DNA of 64,000 nucleotides from Asterias amurensis (GCF_032118995.1 NC_092649.1:28207927-28271926); one strand, 5' to 3'. Positions 12,175-24,376 are shown, counted from the stretch's first letter. The notes: generated from the letters alone by a model not told the origin. A program made the numbers and translations.

Positions 12175-12650
12175 ATATTTCATCTTGTCCAAGTTGGTAT
12201 GCCCTTCAGTTTCAAAGTCACACATGACATTAGATACTCAGAACAATTCAACTTTATACCTTCTTTAAACTGACTTTGTGCTTGTCGAGATATTATTGAA
12301 ATAATCTCATTGTAACACAGAGTAAGAAAATGGTATGTTTTAAACACTTATGCTTTAAACGTTTTACAAGCAAACCTGCTTCTACAGTGTGAATTATTAT
12401 AAATAATTCATCATGTCGAAGTTGATGTTTTCTTCAATGTTATTAACATGACTGCTGATACTCAGATTGACTTTGTGCTTCTTTATAGGTTATTTAATTT
12501 ATCAATTCAAAAATAGTCTCATTTTAAAACATAAGTAAATAATGGTATGTTTAAAAACTCAGCTGTTCAAAAGTCCACCAGCAAAACTTAATCTAAAGCA
12601 AGAATTATTTTGAATTAATATTTCCCCATGTCTAAAATGTTATGAATGCA
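12175..12650. repeat. old tandem repeat, about 220-bp period
   Basis: Blocks such as TTCATCTTGTCCAAGTTGG and TTCATCATGTCGAAGTTG, ACTTTGTGCTT, and AATGGTATGTTT recur in order about 220-230 bases apart, with heavy divergence. A third partial copy begins near 12626. Confidence 0.5.
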
Positions 12651-13489
12651 GCGGCTTTGCCATAATATATTGCATTTTGAGAAACTTTTCATTTAGAAGT
12701 ACTGCGTGCGGTTAGGGAAAAATTATCACAATTTTAATCTGAGAAGCTTGACAAACGATAACTTTCTCAGATGTGTATTCCAATTGCAGATTATTCTACC
12801 ACCTTTTAAAATGAAAGTTTAGTTTTATGGCATATATCTACAACTATATAGGATTGAAACAAGCAGTAGGTTCCAATTACCAAACAAATACATTGGACCT
12901 TCAACGAATTTGTACCATTAGTTGACAAAATTGAATTTTTGCTGCTTAGCTTTTAACTAGATGTTAACTTTGCATCGGGGACAAAGAATATTAATTATTA
13001 ATCATGCAGCGATGTGTGTTAAGCATTGTGTACTCGGAACTCTTTTAAATATGCAGCTAAAGGCCAATGAACAATTTCTCTGAACAATCAATAATTTATT
13101 TTCTGTACAAATCACATTTAACAATGTAAGGTTTATTTTTTTAATTATTTAACATGTGCAATCAACAGATTAATTGCATCTGCAGCTGACAAGCTTTTTC
13201 TATATATTTTATATATAAAAATAAAATAAAAACTAACCTGAGAGTATGGTTTGCATTCTGTCCTGTGTCCTAACCAACTATGATGTAGAACTTTGATCTT
13301 AAATATTTGCAACTAAATCCTGAAAGTTGCGCAGACAATCGTGGTCGGATTAAAATGAGTAATGGCAGCAAGGTTTTTGTCAGAATTTCAGAACCCAAAA
13401 GGATATAAAAACAATGAAAAGTACCAGAATCAATAATTTTAAATTCTAGTAAAAAATAGGATGGGGCTGTTACAAAAACGTTTAGTTCT

Positions 13490-13614
13490 GGCAGGAAGTA
13501 GAGAGAAATGGATAGAAATACGCATTTCCCTGGAAAAATATGTTGGAAACTTCTGCAGGGTCATCAAGGCCAAGACCAGTGCTACAGAAGCCATGGCCTC
13601 CATGTACTTCCAGG
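13490..13614. repeat. dispersed repeat piece shared with 9870-10010
   Basis: Both places have ATTTCC(C/A)TGG, then CAAGGCCAAGACCAGTG-like sequence, then CAGAAGCCATGGCCTC-like sequence in the same order. Family unknown. Confidence 0.5.
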
Positions 13615-13738
13615 GGCCGATTTCAAGAAACTTTACGCAACTGCGTAAGTCCACTTGCGCAACGTTTATGGCGTAAGTTGCGCCATAAACGTTGCGCAAG
13701 TGGACTTACGCAGTTGCGTAAAGTTTTGTGAAATCGGC
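13615..13738. mobile_element. near-perfect palindromic foldback element
   Basis: The left arm 13615-13673 and right arm 13681-13738 are inverted copies with only a few mismatches near the outer ends (around CAAGAAAC against TTTTGTG). The 7-base loop is TAAGTTG. The arms include ACTTTACGCAACTGCGTAAG. The small size and lack of genes fit a foldback MITE. The young-looking arms suggest a recent insertion or arm-to-arm conversion. Confidence 0.85.
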
Positions 13739-14097
13739 TGCAGGTCTGTAAACCTTGGTTTGTTAAAGCATGGGTAGTACAGGCATAGCCATCCCCTCAT
13801 AAGGTCATGCAACAATACCTAGTTATATGAAGGGAACATGTGACAAAGGAATGATGAACATTCGACAACACTAGGAAATTAGAGGGCTCCTTTGGAGAAT
13901 GAAAGGTTTTCATCACCCCATGGCAACCAAAATTTACTGGCACCAAAATGCCCACAGATGGCTGCAATATTTCCACAGCTTTTACTATTTTATCAAGTCC
14001 AATCTTGCCAAAAACAGTTACAACTCAAACCAAGAGTTGAACATTTCCCATTCTTGTTCATATAATTTATAGTATACAATTTCTTTACAAATTACAA

Positions 14098-14396
14098 GTA
14101 ATAAACCACAAGGGAAATTGACTGAGTAAATTTAAATAGTTTTGGGTTTGAACGAAGACAAATTGACTGGAGCAGGACTTGAACCAACGACCTCTAGGTT
14201 AACATACCAGCGTTCTACCAACTGAGCTATCCAGCCCTATGACGGCGGTCTCCCTACTAGTCAATATTTTTGTCCTGGGGTTCCAGTCAGAAGCCATATA
14301 TTCATAACCACTAGCTGCTGTATAGCCAGGGATCACACCCAAGTTACGATACAACATGCTAAGCGGCAGCCAGGGGATCACCTTGAGGGGATGCAA
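14098..14396 (-). mobile_element. tRNA-Asn-like repeat
   Basis: On the minus strand, 14237-14165 reads GGGCTGGATAGCTCAGTTGG, an A box, then GTTAA at the anticodon place, then GGTTCAAGTCCTGCT, a B box. It continues into a tail seen in other copies (AATAAACCAC at 14101). Copies lie at 20862-21046, 22789-22976 and 59472-59900. It is a repeat family, not a tRNA gene: there is no clean acceptor pairing and the tails are shared. Confidence 0.7.
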
Positions 14397-14400
14397 CTTT

Positions 14401-14563
14401 TAAATATATAAATATCAAGTAAAAAACATAAATATTACATGTTTTCAGTCAAACCCCCCCCCCCCCTAAAACAAAGAATATAAAAATAGTGTTTGGAGAC
14501 TATCTTGTACACACAAAAACATGAACTGAAAATCTGCAGGACCAGTCACATAAAGGAGAAGTT
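14401..14563 (-). other. 3' flank of the Nudix gene
   Basis: A C-tract at about 14454-14466 and AT-rich sequence. No poly(A) signal for the minus strand can be picked with confidence. Confidence 0.4.
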
Positions 14564-17500
14564 TTACTGGAACAGCTTTGTTGGGTCGTCCGAATGGATC
14601 CCTTGCAGAAACCGAAGATAATTTGGTTCTGAAATGACAAGAGGTATTGCAGACAATTACTTTAAAAGTCGAGCAGATATAACTTCAGCCCTTTTCTCAC
14701 TACCGAGCAAATTCCAAGAAATAAAATCCCAGGAGTGTCTGTGACAACTTTAACCCCGCCACAATTTTCTTGGGGAAAACAAGCACTCGGTCCACTAACC
14801 ACAGTGATATCTTGATTAACCCTACGTACTCAAAAGCAAGAGTATTTTTTTTCCCCCAGGCAGTTCGCCTTGGTTTATACAAAATTGACTAACTAGTTTG
14901 AAAGACTCTTTACAATTCCTGGTGAATATCTGGGCCCAATTTCACTTATATCCCAGATTGTGATCATCGTTGTCACACTTGCAAGAGGATCACAAACTGA
15001 AAATCCATCGCTTTTGCGGTGTAGCTGATTTGCATTTCATACTGTCATTGCAGTTGCAATGAAAGGAAAAATAAACGTTTTATTTCAGGCAAGAAATTGT
15101 GACTTTTGACACAACCCACCAGTAAAAATGTCATACATGTCAAGATTTTGTTGCTGCAGTTCGATAACAAAATATTTGCATTAATTATTGCAGTCAAAAT
15201 GTAATAGGTTACTAAAATAAATTAAAACTGACAAAACATAGGCATTCTTATAAAAAAAAGTCAACATGAATTCAAGTTCAAATTTGTTTCATTTGTATAT
15301 ACTTAGTTTTATAACATTTAGTTACAAATCTTAAGAAGATTGATGAGAAAAATGACAAAACTAAGTTTGAGAAAGAGGTGTTTTCTTTCTGACATCTGTT
15401 AATGTCTGACTACGTCAAAATGAAGAATAGTTAAAAACCATCCTAGAGAGTTATCACCATAAAAATATATCATTAAAATTATACCCTCATTACTTTACTA
15501 AGCTTACAAGCACATTATTTACATAATTAACTTTTTAACTTTTTTTTTTTTATTCCCCCAAAAGGCCTATTATCTATTTAATAGATGTTAAACTTGCATC
15601 GGGATAATATTATTTGGTTTTATCCTTTCACCGATGTGTGTACAAACTGTATACTCTGTAGTACTTTTCCCCAAGTTCTGTGAAATAACCCCACATGCAT
15701 ATTACTTGGGTGGGATTTGAACCCCGTACCTTTGCCAATCTAGAGTAGATGTCTCACCAACTAGACCACCGAGGATAGGATATAGGATATGAGCTGCTTC
15801 TTGCTTGCTACTGGGCAATCTCAGTGTTCTAATAGTAAGACATCTGCTTTACAAAGGTTGTGGGTTCGAATCTCACCCGAGTATTATGCCTGTGATTTTG
15901 TTTACAGAACTCCAAAGTACCGAGTCTACAGTGTTTACACACACCGGTGCCAGGGTACAACCTAATACTAACAATCACATCCCTATCAGGGGTTAGTGAC
16001 AAGGGATATTGCGGATTTTGAGGCTTACCGTTATCTGCAGAAATATGACCCTTGCGTATGAGGAAATCCAAAATGATCAGGGCACAGTTTGGTTTGAATT
16101 CCTTGGTCGCTATCTTTGCCTTTACCTGAGTTAGTCAAATGAATTGAGAATGAAATGGAAGTAATTATGAGTATTAATGCAATTTTTTCCACAAGAGAAA
16201 CATTTCGTGTGAATTTTTTTCAAGATGTTCTTCTGCCTTTATTTTGTTTGGGGAGATTACAGCCATGGCTAACTCGGACGATACCTCTTTCAAAATACGT
16301 TTTAATATAACATTTTTAGTAATAAATTTTGATAATAATAATATTATTATTTACTATTTAGTAATTATTCTCCCTGAAATAACTGTCTCACATTAATTTG
16401 TGATGCTCATGATGAGTGCTAATGAGTTTATACTCAACGGTGAATCAGCGACTAACTCCCAGAGAGGAAGTCCTTCACCCGATCTGGTTGGTATGCCTGA
16501 GCAGGTACTACCAGATCGTATACAAACTGCTCACAACAGGATTCGCATTGCAAGAAGAAAATGGAGTAAGAATGATAACAAACTAGCGACGGAATGTTAT
16601 ATTAAGAGTGAACCGGACAAGAGAGGATATAGAAGGAGAATGATAAGCCTATGGCAAGATAAAAGAATGTTTGAGACTAGTGAGCAGTGTCTTGAAGACC
16701 AGATAGGTACTATCAAACGAAACCAGTGGTTAACAACTGTGTAGATTGAGGAAATGAAGAGGATAGTACAAGCTGAAAGAGAAAAGAACGGAGAAGTTGG
16801 TGACTACCAAGTACCAGAGGAGACAGCTGCTGCTAGCTCGCGTATTGATGATGAGGTTGAACAGCCAGGGTTGAGTCAGGAAGAGGACGGTATCGGCGGC
16901 GAAGTGAGTGGTGTTGAGTTGATGGAAGAGGAGGAAGAGGCCCAGATTAAAGACAGGCTTCAAGAGATGATGGAAGCGGCCAAGGGATCAAACTTTGCAC
17001 CGGGTCCCAAGGAAAAGGCTTGCAGAAATGTCAGCCATGGTAAGTAAAGTCCTTGGGTCAGTAAGTACGAGTAATCTATTGGATACTAACCGTCTTATTT
17101 TTGTAGGGGCAGTTGTAGTAGGGAAAAGTTAGGTGTGAAGGCGTCACAATCAAAACACAAAAACAATACGCCATGGTGGAAACGTCAGCTGGAGGGTCAA
17201 ATTAAGGACTTGCGAAAAGATCTCAGTAGAATAGAACTAATGATTAAAGGCTTAATAAAAGGTTCAGACTCAAGGAACGCAATTTTGGCAAAGTACAAGG
17301 TCAAAGTTAAGGGATAAGTGTGGTAATGGAGGAGAAAGTGTTAAGGCTAAGGCTGCAAAAATGAAAAGGTTAGGCAATTTCACCAGAACAAGTTAGTCAA
17401 CACCAATCAGCATCAATTGTTCAAGGAATTAGACAGAAAGGCTAACGGCGCTCAAGCAGGCCCAAGGCCAACAGAGGCAAAAGCTTTCTGGGGTGGTATT

Positions 17501-20500
17501 TGGGACAAACCAGTACAGCACAACCGACAAGTGGAATGGCTAGCGGATGTGAAAGATGAATTCAGAGGGGTGCAACAGCAGGAATGTTTCCAGATTGACA
17601 TGGATAAGGTAAAGAGACAGGTAAAGAAAGTGCAAAATGGAAAGCGCCGGGTCCAGACCCAGTGAATGGGCACTGGTTGAAGAACTTCCGTAGCTTGCAT
17701 GAGCGTATGGCCCTATAACTGCAGGATTGTCTAGTAAAGGGTAAGGTCCCATGCTGGATGAGTGAGGCCAGAACAGTTCTGATTATGAAGGATATCTAGA
17801 TGGGTGACATTGCCAGTAACTGTAGACCAATCACGTGCTTACCTGTAATGTATAAACTCTTGACCAGTATGTTAGCAGAGGACCTGTATCGTCATGTAGA
17901 CAACCAACAGTTGTTTCTGGAGGAGCAGAAAGATTGCAAGAAGCGGTCAAGAGGTACGAAGGACGAAAGGCAGTACTGAAGGACTGCAGGAGCAGAAAGA
18001 CTAATTTGGCGATATAGCGTGGATCGACTACAAGAAGGTGTATGACATGGTATCGCACACATGGATAATGGAATATGTGAATATAGTCAGAGTGGCTGAT
18101 GAAGTAAAACAACTTCTCAGTGAGAGCATGAAGACATGGGGAACCAATATTCCTGCAAACAAAGAAGAGGTATTTTCCAAGGTGATTCTCTGTCTCTGCT
18201 GCTGTTTGTTCTTGCACTGATGCCCCTGTCACTGATTCTGTGGAAGGTAAGTGCCGGTTACGAAATGAAGGACGAATGTAAGATAAACCATCTACTGTTT
18301 ATGGCTGATTTGAAAATGTTTGCAAATAATGAGGAGATCGACTCTTTGGTGCAGACCATCAGGATTTTCAGCGATGACATAGGGATGCAATTTGGCCTAG
18401 AGAAATGTGCTTCAATGACAAAGAAGAGAGGAAAGAGGGTACATTCCGAAGGCATCGCTCTGCCAGATAGTGCACAGATGAGGGCTTTGGGTGAAGAGGA
18501 GAGTTACCGGTATCTTTATGTACTAGAATCACACAATGTTCTTCATGAGGAGTCAAAGGTAAGGATGAGGGCAGAATACATCAGAAGAGTCAAGAAATGT
18601 TTGATGTCTAAACTGACCGAGGGGAACATGGTTAAGGCGATTGATGAGGTACAGTTCAGGTATAGTCGAGTGCTAGATGTGAAAACTGATGACCATGAGT
18701 GGTATGTTTCATCCGAGGGCAAATGTGAGCAGGCTTTATCTTCCGAGGTCAGAGGGAGGTAGGGGGTTGTTGAGTGTGGCAGACAATGTCAACATTGAGC
18801 GCAGGAGTTTGCATTGTCATATTAGGAGGACTGAGGAGAACTTGTTGAAAGTAGCACATAAATACTTGAAAGCGGGCAAAGTCGGGCCGAAGGAGTACAA
18901 GAGGGAAAAGAAAGAAGAAAAACACCAAGATTGGCAGAACAAACCACTTCATGGTAGGTTCTTAATGTGTACTAAAGAAGTGGCCTGCAACAAGTCCTGG
19001 AATTTGCTAAAGAGCGGAGAGTTGAAGAAGGAAACCGAGGGCTTGATTACTGTTTCTCCTATGTGCAGGATGTGTAACAAGGCGGAGGAGACTATCTTTT
19101 ATATTGTCAGCGAGTGCAGTAAGATGGCCCAGACGGAGTACAAAGATAGACATGACCAGTTGGCCAACGTAATTCATTGGGATCTGTGTAAAAAACGGGG
19201 TGTCCAAGTGACTGCAAAATGGTACGACCATGTTCTGGAGAAAGTTACAGAGACCGACCAGGTCAAGATCCTCTGGGACTTTAACATTCACATTGATCAT
19301 GTTATAGAGCATAGATAACGCAAAGAAGATTTGTCATCTTATAGACATAGCCGTGCAGGGAGATTTAGTAGCTTCGAAGGAGAAGGACAAGAAGAAATCC
19401 AAAATGACCAATACCTAGCCAGGGAACTTCGTAAGATTCGGCAGGTGAAAGTGGAAGTAGTACTTGTGGTGGTTGGAGCGCTCGGCACCATTATTAAAGC
19501 ACTGGGGAAACGTATGGATGAAATAGGAACAAAAGTGAGAATGATCTGTTGCAGAAGGCAGCGCTGTTGGAAACAGCAAGGATCCTAAGAAAGAGCTTGA
19601 GATCTTAGGCTACGGGACGTAGCCCGTTGCAAGGAGTTACCGGCACAAATAAAAATATTATCCTTTTTTTGCATGCTATGATAAGATGAAATAATAATAA
19701 TAATCGGTTATTATATCGCACTTTTCACACCTGCGCTGCCATCACCATTACCCCTAGACACTCATTCCTTAAACCATCTCAGCTCCCTGGGGAGTAAACA
19801 GTCTGTGCAACCAAAGCACTACATCCATAGCAGGAACCATCTCTGCACTCAGTGGTACCCAGTGAAGAAAATCAATCATAGTTTTAAAGTGTCTTGCTCA
19901 GGTACACAAGTGACACGACCAGGACTTGAACCCACACTCTGCTGAACAGAAACACCAGAGCTTAAGTTCGGTGCTCTTATCCATTCAGCCACGACACTCC
20001 ACGATACAACTATCTCAAGTTAACTACCAGAATGATTGATTAATCCCATCTGGGTTGCAAAGCCATGTAGCCAGGGATACAACCTAGCAAGAATGACCAG
20101 GGTCAGGGAGGTGATTGCCTTTGTAAAACATCACGCCTGGTGAATTTGGATGGAATAATGGGGTCAACATGAAACAAAATGTTAACCTCACCTCTTCTAT
20201 CGTCCATAGGTAAAATTCTAAGACCTCATCGTCATTGACTTCGGGCACAAAGTCCACGGGAAGTTCAAGGTCATAAACAAATTGTGTTTCATCAAAAAGA
20301 CCTCGTTCGTCCTCATAAAAGTAGCTGGAAAAAAAAGAAACACAAAAATTGAGTTGTGCAGACAAACGCATTTAAAACTTACTACTGATGCTTATAAAAA
20401 GATAACAACGTGTCAAATAGGACTTTGGGACACTTGGTGGCAGCAAACATACAAGGTAATGTCCTATTGTTCATGTAATTCTGAGCATGTTATGACAAAA

Positions 20501-23500
20501 AAATGGATCGAGTGTCTGGTACAAGGAATTATACTGCTGTATTGTGCACAAAAAATAACCGCATAGCATCCCTTGTGCTATTTTTACCAGCTTTACTGTC
20601 TTGAGTATGCACCACCGGCAACAAAAAGGCTACAAAAGTCGCTTATCATTTATATCAGCAATCTGTACCTATTCTATTTTATAAAGAATACCTCACGGCA
20701 CCAGCGGGTACAGCTTTTACTGCAATGCATTCTGGGATAGACGCTTCTTCTGCGCACTCTTTGACAAGACATTCTTTGATTGACATCCCTGATGGCAGAC
20801 CACCAGCTGCCTTGGATAAAACAAAAATAGAATACAAATTCATTTAACAAAACAAATTGTATTTGAAAGATGGGTTGAGCAAAGACAAAATGACTGGAGC
20901 TGGACTATAACCTACGACCTTCAGATTACCGTACAGGCACTCTACCAACTGAGCTACCCAGCCCTGTGTTGGCGGTCTCTCTTTATTTTTGACAATATCT
21001 TGAACCTTTACCTAGTCAGTTTCCCTGGTGGTTTATTACAAATATTTCAAAAGGTATATTGGCCCTTTTCTTCAGTTTTCCATGTGTAAGCCCCAGTCCA
21101 AAGGGAAGATCTGAGAGGGTTTAAGTGTAATAGGGGGACCTAACCCCTCTCCACAAGAGTCTGTTACTGACCACCCCCCCCCCCCCCCTTAGATCTGTAC
21201 ATTTGGGCTCACCACATTATCCAGTCTGTTCGGAAATGTTGACTTTGTCGATGCGCGTCTCCCAACCCACATACACAATCCTTTAGTTGGATGGTGGCAG
21301 TATCCATTCATATGAACTCCATATTGCTTAATTCCAAACAGACCTGTTAACGAATTCAGAAGAAAGTTAGAAAGTTAAGTAATTATTAAACACTCTCGGA
21401 AACAATGAGACACAACATTATGATTCACTTACTCCCCCTAACAACAACAAAAACAAAATCAAAATCCTTTCATTTAAGACAAATCCATAATATCAGTGCA
21501 AAAGAGAAATTATAATTTAGCAAAAAGTGACAGGATATTACGTATCACACAGACACAGCGCAAGAGCATTAACAGTTTATTTGATTAAAGGTATGGTCAT
21601 GGATTGGTTTTTGTCAACATAATGATGATTTACTGACCAAGTTGTCAATAAAAATATTGTAAGTCAGCTTTGAAAGTTTCAGATGAAAACAGCACCAACA
21701 ATTAAAAAAAGTATTTTCATAAAGAAAAGTCAAACCAACCCAGCTTTAATGAGGTGGCAAGTACTCCCAACTGCACCCACAGAATTCACAAGCAGACACT
21801 TGGTGAGTTTTGGAGATTCCTAAATGCTTTCAACTTAAGGCCTTTTCACACGAGCAAAATAAGCAGGGGGTCCTTGGTCTTAAGAACACAACGTTGTTTA
21901 ATCCACATCGTGTGAAAGGTAACTCTGCTTAAATAGGCGAGGGTCCCTGGTCTTTTTAAGACCAAGGTCCAGACCTCCGTCTTAAAAACACAACGTTGTG
22001 AAAATTATACCACGATCGTCCGTGTGTGCCGTGTGAATGGAAATTGCTTGCGTAACGAAGGACCCTGGTGTGGCTGGAGCTACCACGCATGCGCGCAAGA
22101 AGAAACACATGGTGCAAGAAAATCAAGATGTTCGACCCCGTTATATGAAAACGTTAGACCTTTGAGCGTGTGCGCGACTCCTTCAAGAGAGCAAGTTTTC
22201 AATGTTGACCTTTAGCACCACAAAAGACAAATGTTTTGAGACATGGGACGTTGGTTTCTGCGCCGTGTGAAAGGTCCTGTTTGAGTTTGACCAACGTCCT
22301 TGGTCAAGACAACTGGCACCGGAGTTTGACTTTGTCGTGTGAAAAGGGCTTTACTCTTTTCAGACAAAATCATTTTAAAGAAGGATGCTTACCACCTTTA
22401 AAACAAGGAGGCTTTCAGATAGAAACTACACAGGATCAACTTGAGGTCTACACTACAAACAAACACATCTTTTCTCAAATAGGCCTGTACTGAATGATAA
22501 AGGACAGGTCGCTTTGCAGGCTTTGTTTGCCAATGCTGACAATTACAGAGAGAAAAAGATCCTTGAAATTCTACAGGGCAAGTCATTTATAAAACCTACT
22601 CACAAGTAGCTGCACGTTCCATGTCCATGAGTGCTACATCATGGTATGAGGATGACACTGCATACATCTGAGAATGGTAGAGAGAGAACAAACCAATCAT
22701 ATGAGCTCAATTTTTTGTGTGGCATTTCTTCCAATTTTAAAACTCACAAACTGTACATGCCCATTTTTTTTAAAACTATAATTTAATAAACAACTAGTGA
22801 AACTGACTGGGTAAAATTTTGTAAATGATTTGGGATTGAACACAGACAAAATTACCAGAGTGGGACTTGAACCAACTATCTCTATTATGAACTTGTATGC
22901 CAATTACCAGAGTGGGTCTTGAACCAACTTCCTCCAGATTAATGTGCCAGCACTCTACCAACTGAGCTATCTATATAGGAACCTCTGCACTTAAGCTGGA
23001 AGATTTAGCACTTTATAATACAAAAATTACTCACCTCATCCCGCCATCCTCTCAGCGTTCTAAACACGTCCAACTTTTTCACATTTTGAAGAAGTACAGC
23101 CATCTTGGATGTCCGCTCCTCAAACGTCTTCAATGAAGGAGACAAAGAAACTCTCTCCACAGCATCTGAGGCCGCATCTTTCGTAATGACAAAGACATCT
23201 GGATAACCTTGAAGGTGTTTGAGAACAGTTGGGGTGATGTGGCCGACTTGATGATTCTCGATAAAGAATGGCTTACATTTACTCCGACTTGAGTCTGTTT
23301 TTAAAAAAAGTTTAAAGAGTGTTTTTTTAGTTTTCAAAGAATGACAGATCTACTTTATGAATAAATTGAGATTTTAGGACTACATCATTTCGACTTTGGA
23401 TGATCCTCAATGGAAATAGTACATCAAGTAGATTATTTTCCTATTTCTCATATTCACCAACAAACTTATTTCATCCAAAAGTGTCAAAAACAGGATTAAA

Positions 23501-24039
23501 TTAGAAGTTCCTAAAGAAATTTGTAAAATTAAATTGACAAATTTAGAAAAAACCCAAAGATGATATATTTGATTTGAGTTGGCTTTGCAATCTTCAAGTG
23601 CCTTCCACCTTTAGGACCCAGATTCGATTCACACCAGAGGCACTATGTGAATTTGGTCTTTAGTCCCTACCCGACTGCATGGGTTTTCCATGGAATAATT
23701 CTCTGGGTGGGAGTTTTCCTCCCATACTTCTAGAAACTATCAAGCTATACTATAGTTACTAGAAAGAAGTATTCCTCCCACATCTAAAATCTTTCTTCCT
23801 TATCTTCTATCCAAAGGGTTCTTGTATTGTAGTAGTACAGTGAGTGATCAATTCAATTTCAATTCAATTCAATTCCTTTTTCATCCTGCGACGGCCGTCG
23901 GGAGGAGGGTTACGTAACATCGCAACTAATCCTAATGGTCAATTTACCTACCTCTGGAATAAAACGAATTACACCATGTCACAACCTCAAACATTTGGTC
24001 TGACCACTGACGGTCAACAGTTCCTGAAGAAGCGGCCAT
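14564..24039 (-). CDS. DUF4743/Nudix hydrolase, NUDT20/24-, YJR142W- and Tnr3-like (8 exons, 318 aa)
   Basis: Minus-strand exons in order: 24039-23952, 23294-23035, 22667-22604, 21343-21213, 20810-20692, 20324-20192, 16125-16029, 14628-14564. All are GT/AG and all phases agree. The N-terminal half is the DUF4743 domain ([14 protein letters not shown] near 36-49; GWRDE at 112-116). The Nudix domain follows, with YGVHMNGY and LCMWVGRRA, then the Nudix box from G184: [20 protein letters not shown]. The metal-binding E199, E202 and E203 are kept. The usual first Glu is M190, Arg is K198 and the late Gly is S205. [20 protein letters not shown] and [19 protein letters not shown] are family blocks. 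Family members hydrolyse nucleotide-like or thiamine diphosphates; the substrate here is unknown. The start is the ATG of a 29-codon first exon whose phase fits exon 2. Confidence 0.9.
15580..15999. mobile_element. two tRNA-like SINEs head to head (inverted pair)
   Basis: The minus-strand copy has its head at about 15778-15705 (GTGGTCTAGTTGGTGAGAC, then GGGTTCAAATCCCACCC) and its tail running down to about 15580. The plus-strand copy has its head at about 15825-15886 (GTGGGTTCGAATCTCACCC) and its tail up to about 15999. Both tails share ACAGAACT, GTAC and ACACAC(A/C)(T/C)CGGTG. The pair lies in the last intron of the Nudix gene and could fold into double-stranded RNA. Confidence 0.65.
16400..19660 (+). 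mobile_element. decayed R2-like non-LTR retrotransposon in a Nudix-gene intron
   Basis: One element, broken by several stops and frame changes, spans a complete family layout: an N-terminal DNA-binding-like part ([21 protein letters not shown], near 16545-16670), a spacer rich in Glu, [14 protein letters not shown] (17165-17210), the reverse transcriptase ([15 protein letters not shown] near 17830; [13 protein letters not shown] near 18015; [22 protein letters not shown] near 18290) and a C-terminal Cys/His region. It ends in the family's conserved tail [19 protein letters not shown] (about 19547-19605). The usual FMDD core reads FMAD, so the enzyme would be dead in any case. The 3' part is CACAAATAAAAATATT. 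It is antisense to the host gene. Confidence 0.85.
19691..20001 (-). mobile_element. tRNA-derived SINE, full length
   Basis: On the minus strand it starts GGAGTGTCGTGGCTGAATGG, then GTGGGTTCAAGTCCTGGTCG, an A/B box pair. The body includes TGAGCAAGACACTT and the 3' end is an ATTATT run (19690-19705). It stands immediately downstream of the LINE end, in the same intron. Confidence 0.8.
20862..21046 (-). mobile_element. tRNA-Asn-like repeat in Nudix intron 5
   Basis: The minus-strand head is GGGCTGGGTAGCTCAGTTGG (20965-20946). The other end is CAGTTTCCCTGGTGGTTTAT (21027-21046), which is the inverse of the family tail found at 14101. A long C-tract (about 21174-21190) follows. Confidence 0.65.
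21836..22352. mobile_element. MITE-like element with CCTTTTCACACGA ends
   Basis: The left end AAGGCCTTTTCACACGAGC and the right end GTCGTGTGAAAAGGGCTTTA are inverted repeats. Internal blocks such as GTGTGAAAGGT and CAACGTTGT also recur in both senses. It has no coding capacity. It is intronic in the Nudix gene. Confidence 0.75.
22789..22976 (-). mobile_element. tRNA-Asn-like repeat with duplicated head
   Basis: The block 'CCAGAGTGGG(A/T)CTTGAACCAAC' appears twice (about 22855 and 22905), which suggests an internal duplication of the tRNA-like part. The tail is AATAAACAACTAGTGAAACT. Confidence 0.6.
23583..23878 (+). mobile_element. SINE piece and AATTC microsatellite in Nudix intron 1
   Basis: CCCAGATTCGATTCACACCAG followed by TTTAGTCCCTACCCGACTG and TGGGTTTTCCATGGAATA relates it to 9330-9480. 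A CAATT-rich simple repeat follows at 23848-23878. Confidence 0.5.
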
Positions 24040-24376
24040 CTCTGTACTACATGACCTCAACAAGTTCAAATGGCGATGATGACGACAGTTCAAAAATGAC
24101 TTGTTGAAGCCAAGAGGAGTTCGATCTTGTTGATGGGAGTGATGATAATATTGATAATGACTACCAAATCCATTGATAATGCATTGACCTCGGTGCTGAC
24201 AATCACATGTTTTTATAATCCTAGTTAATCTGCTAATGCCAATGGCAAAGCTTACAGTAATATCAACAACAGAGCTATGACACCTCATTTTATCTGTCCA
24301 AAGGCGGCCTAGGCCGAAGGTTGACCATGTGTGTGCTGCTGGCTGGGCTGCTGATTTGGGGAGAGTTTTTTTTTAC
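24040..24376. promoter_or_regulatory. shared 5' region between the Nudix gene and the array
   Basis: Only about 340 bases separate the Nudix ATG (minus strand) from the first CRE/C-tract block of the array (plus strand). This implies a divergent, possibly shared, promoter. Mouse-style TATA boxes are not evident. From 24206 the sequence is part of a 310-bp duplication. Confidence 0.45.

Larger units (their letters stand above)
11116..13440 (+). other. KLHDC10 3' flank and probable 3' UTR
   Basis: Very AT-rich, no gene. The KLHDC10 mRNA must end somewhere here; an AATAAA-rich stretch near 13217-13230 is a candidate end but not proven. It includes a MITE family A remnant (11493-11643), an old tandem repeat (about 12175-12650) and a SINE-like piece near 12956-13050 that matches 15580-15660. 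Confidence 0.5.

Noticed and set aside
14165-14237. Functional tRNA-Asn genes (also near 20950, 22950, 59600, 59790, 60090)
   Set aside because: They share tails and spacers as repeats, and their stems carry mismatches. Repeat-derived.
23944-24288. 114-codon minus-strand frame over the Nudix first exon
   Set aside because: A different frame from the true first exon; its upstream part is the duplicated array-head repeat.
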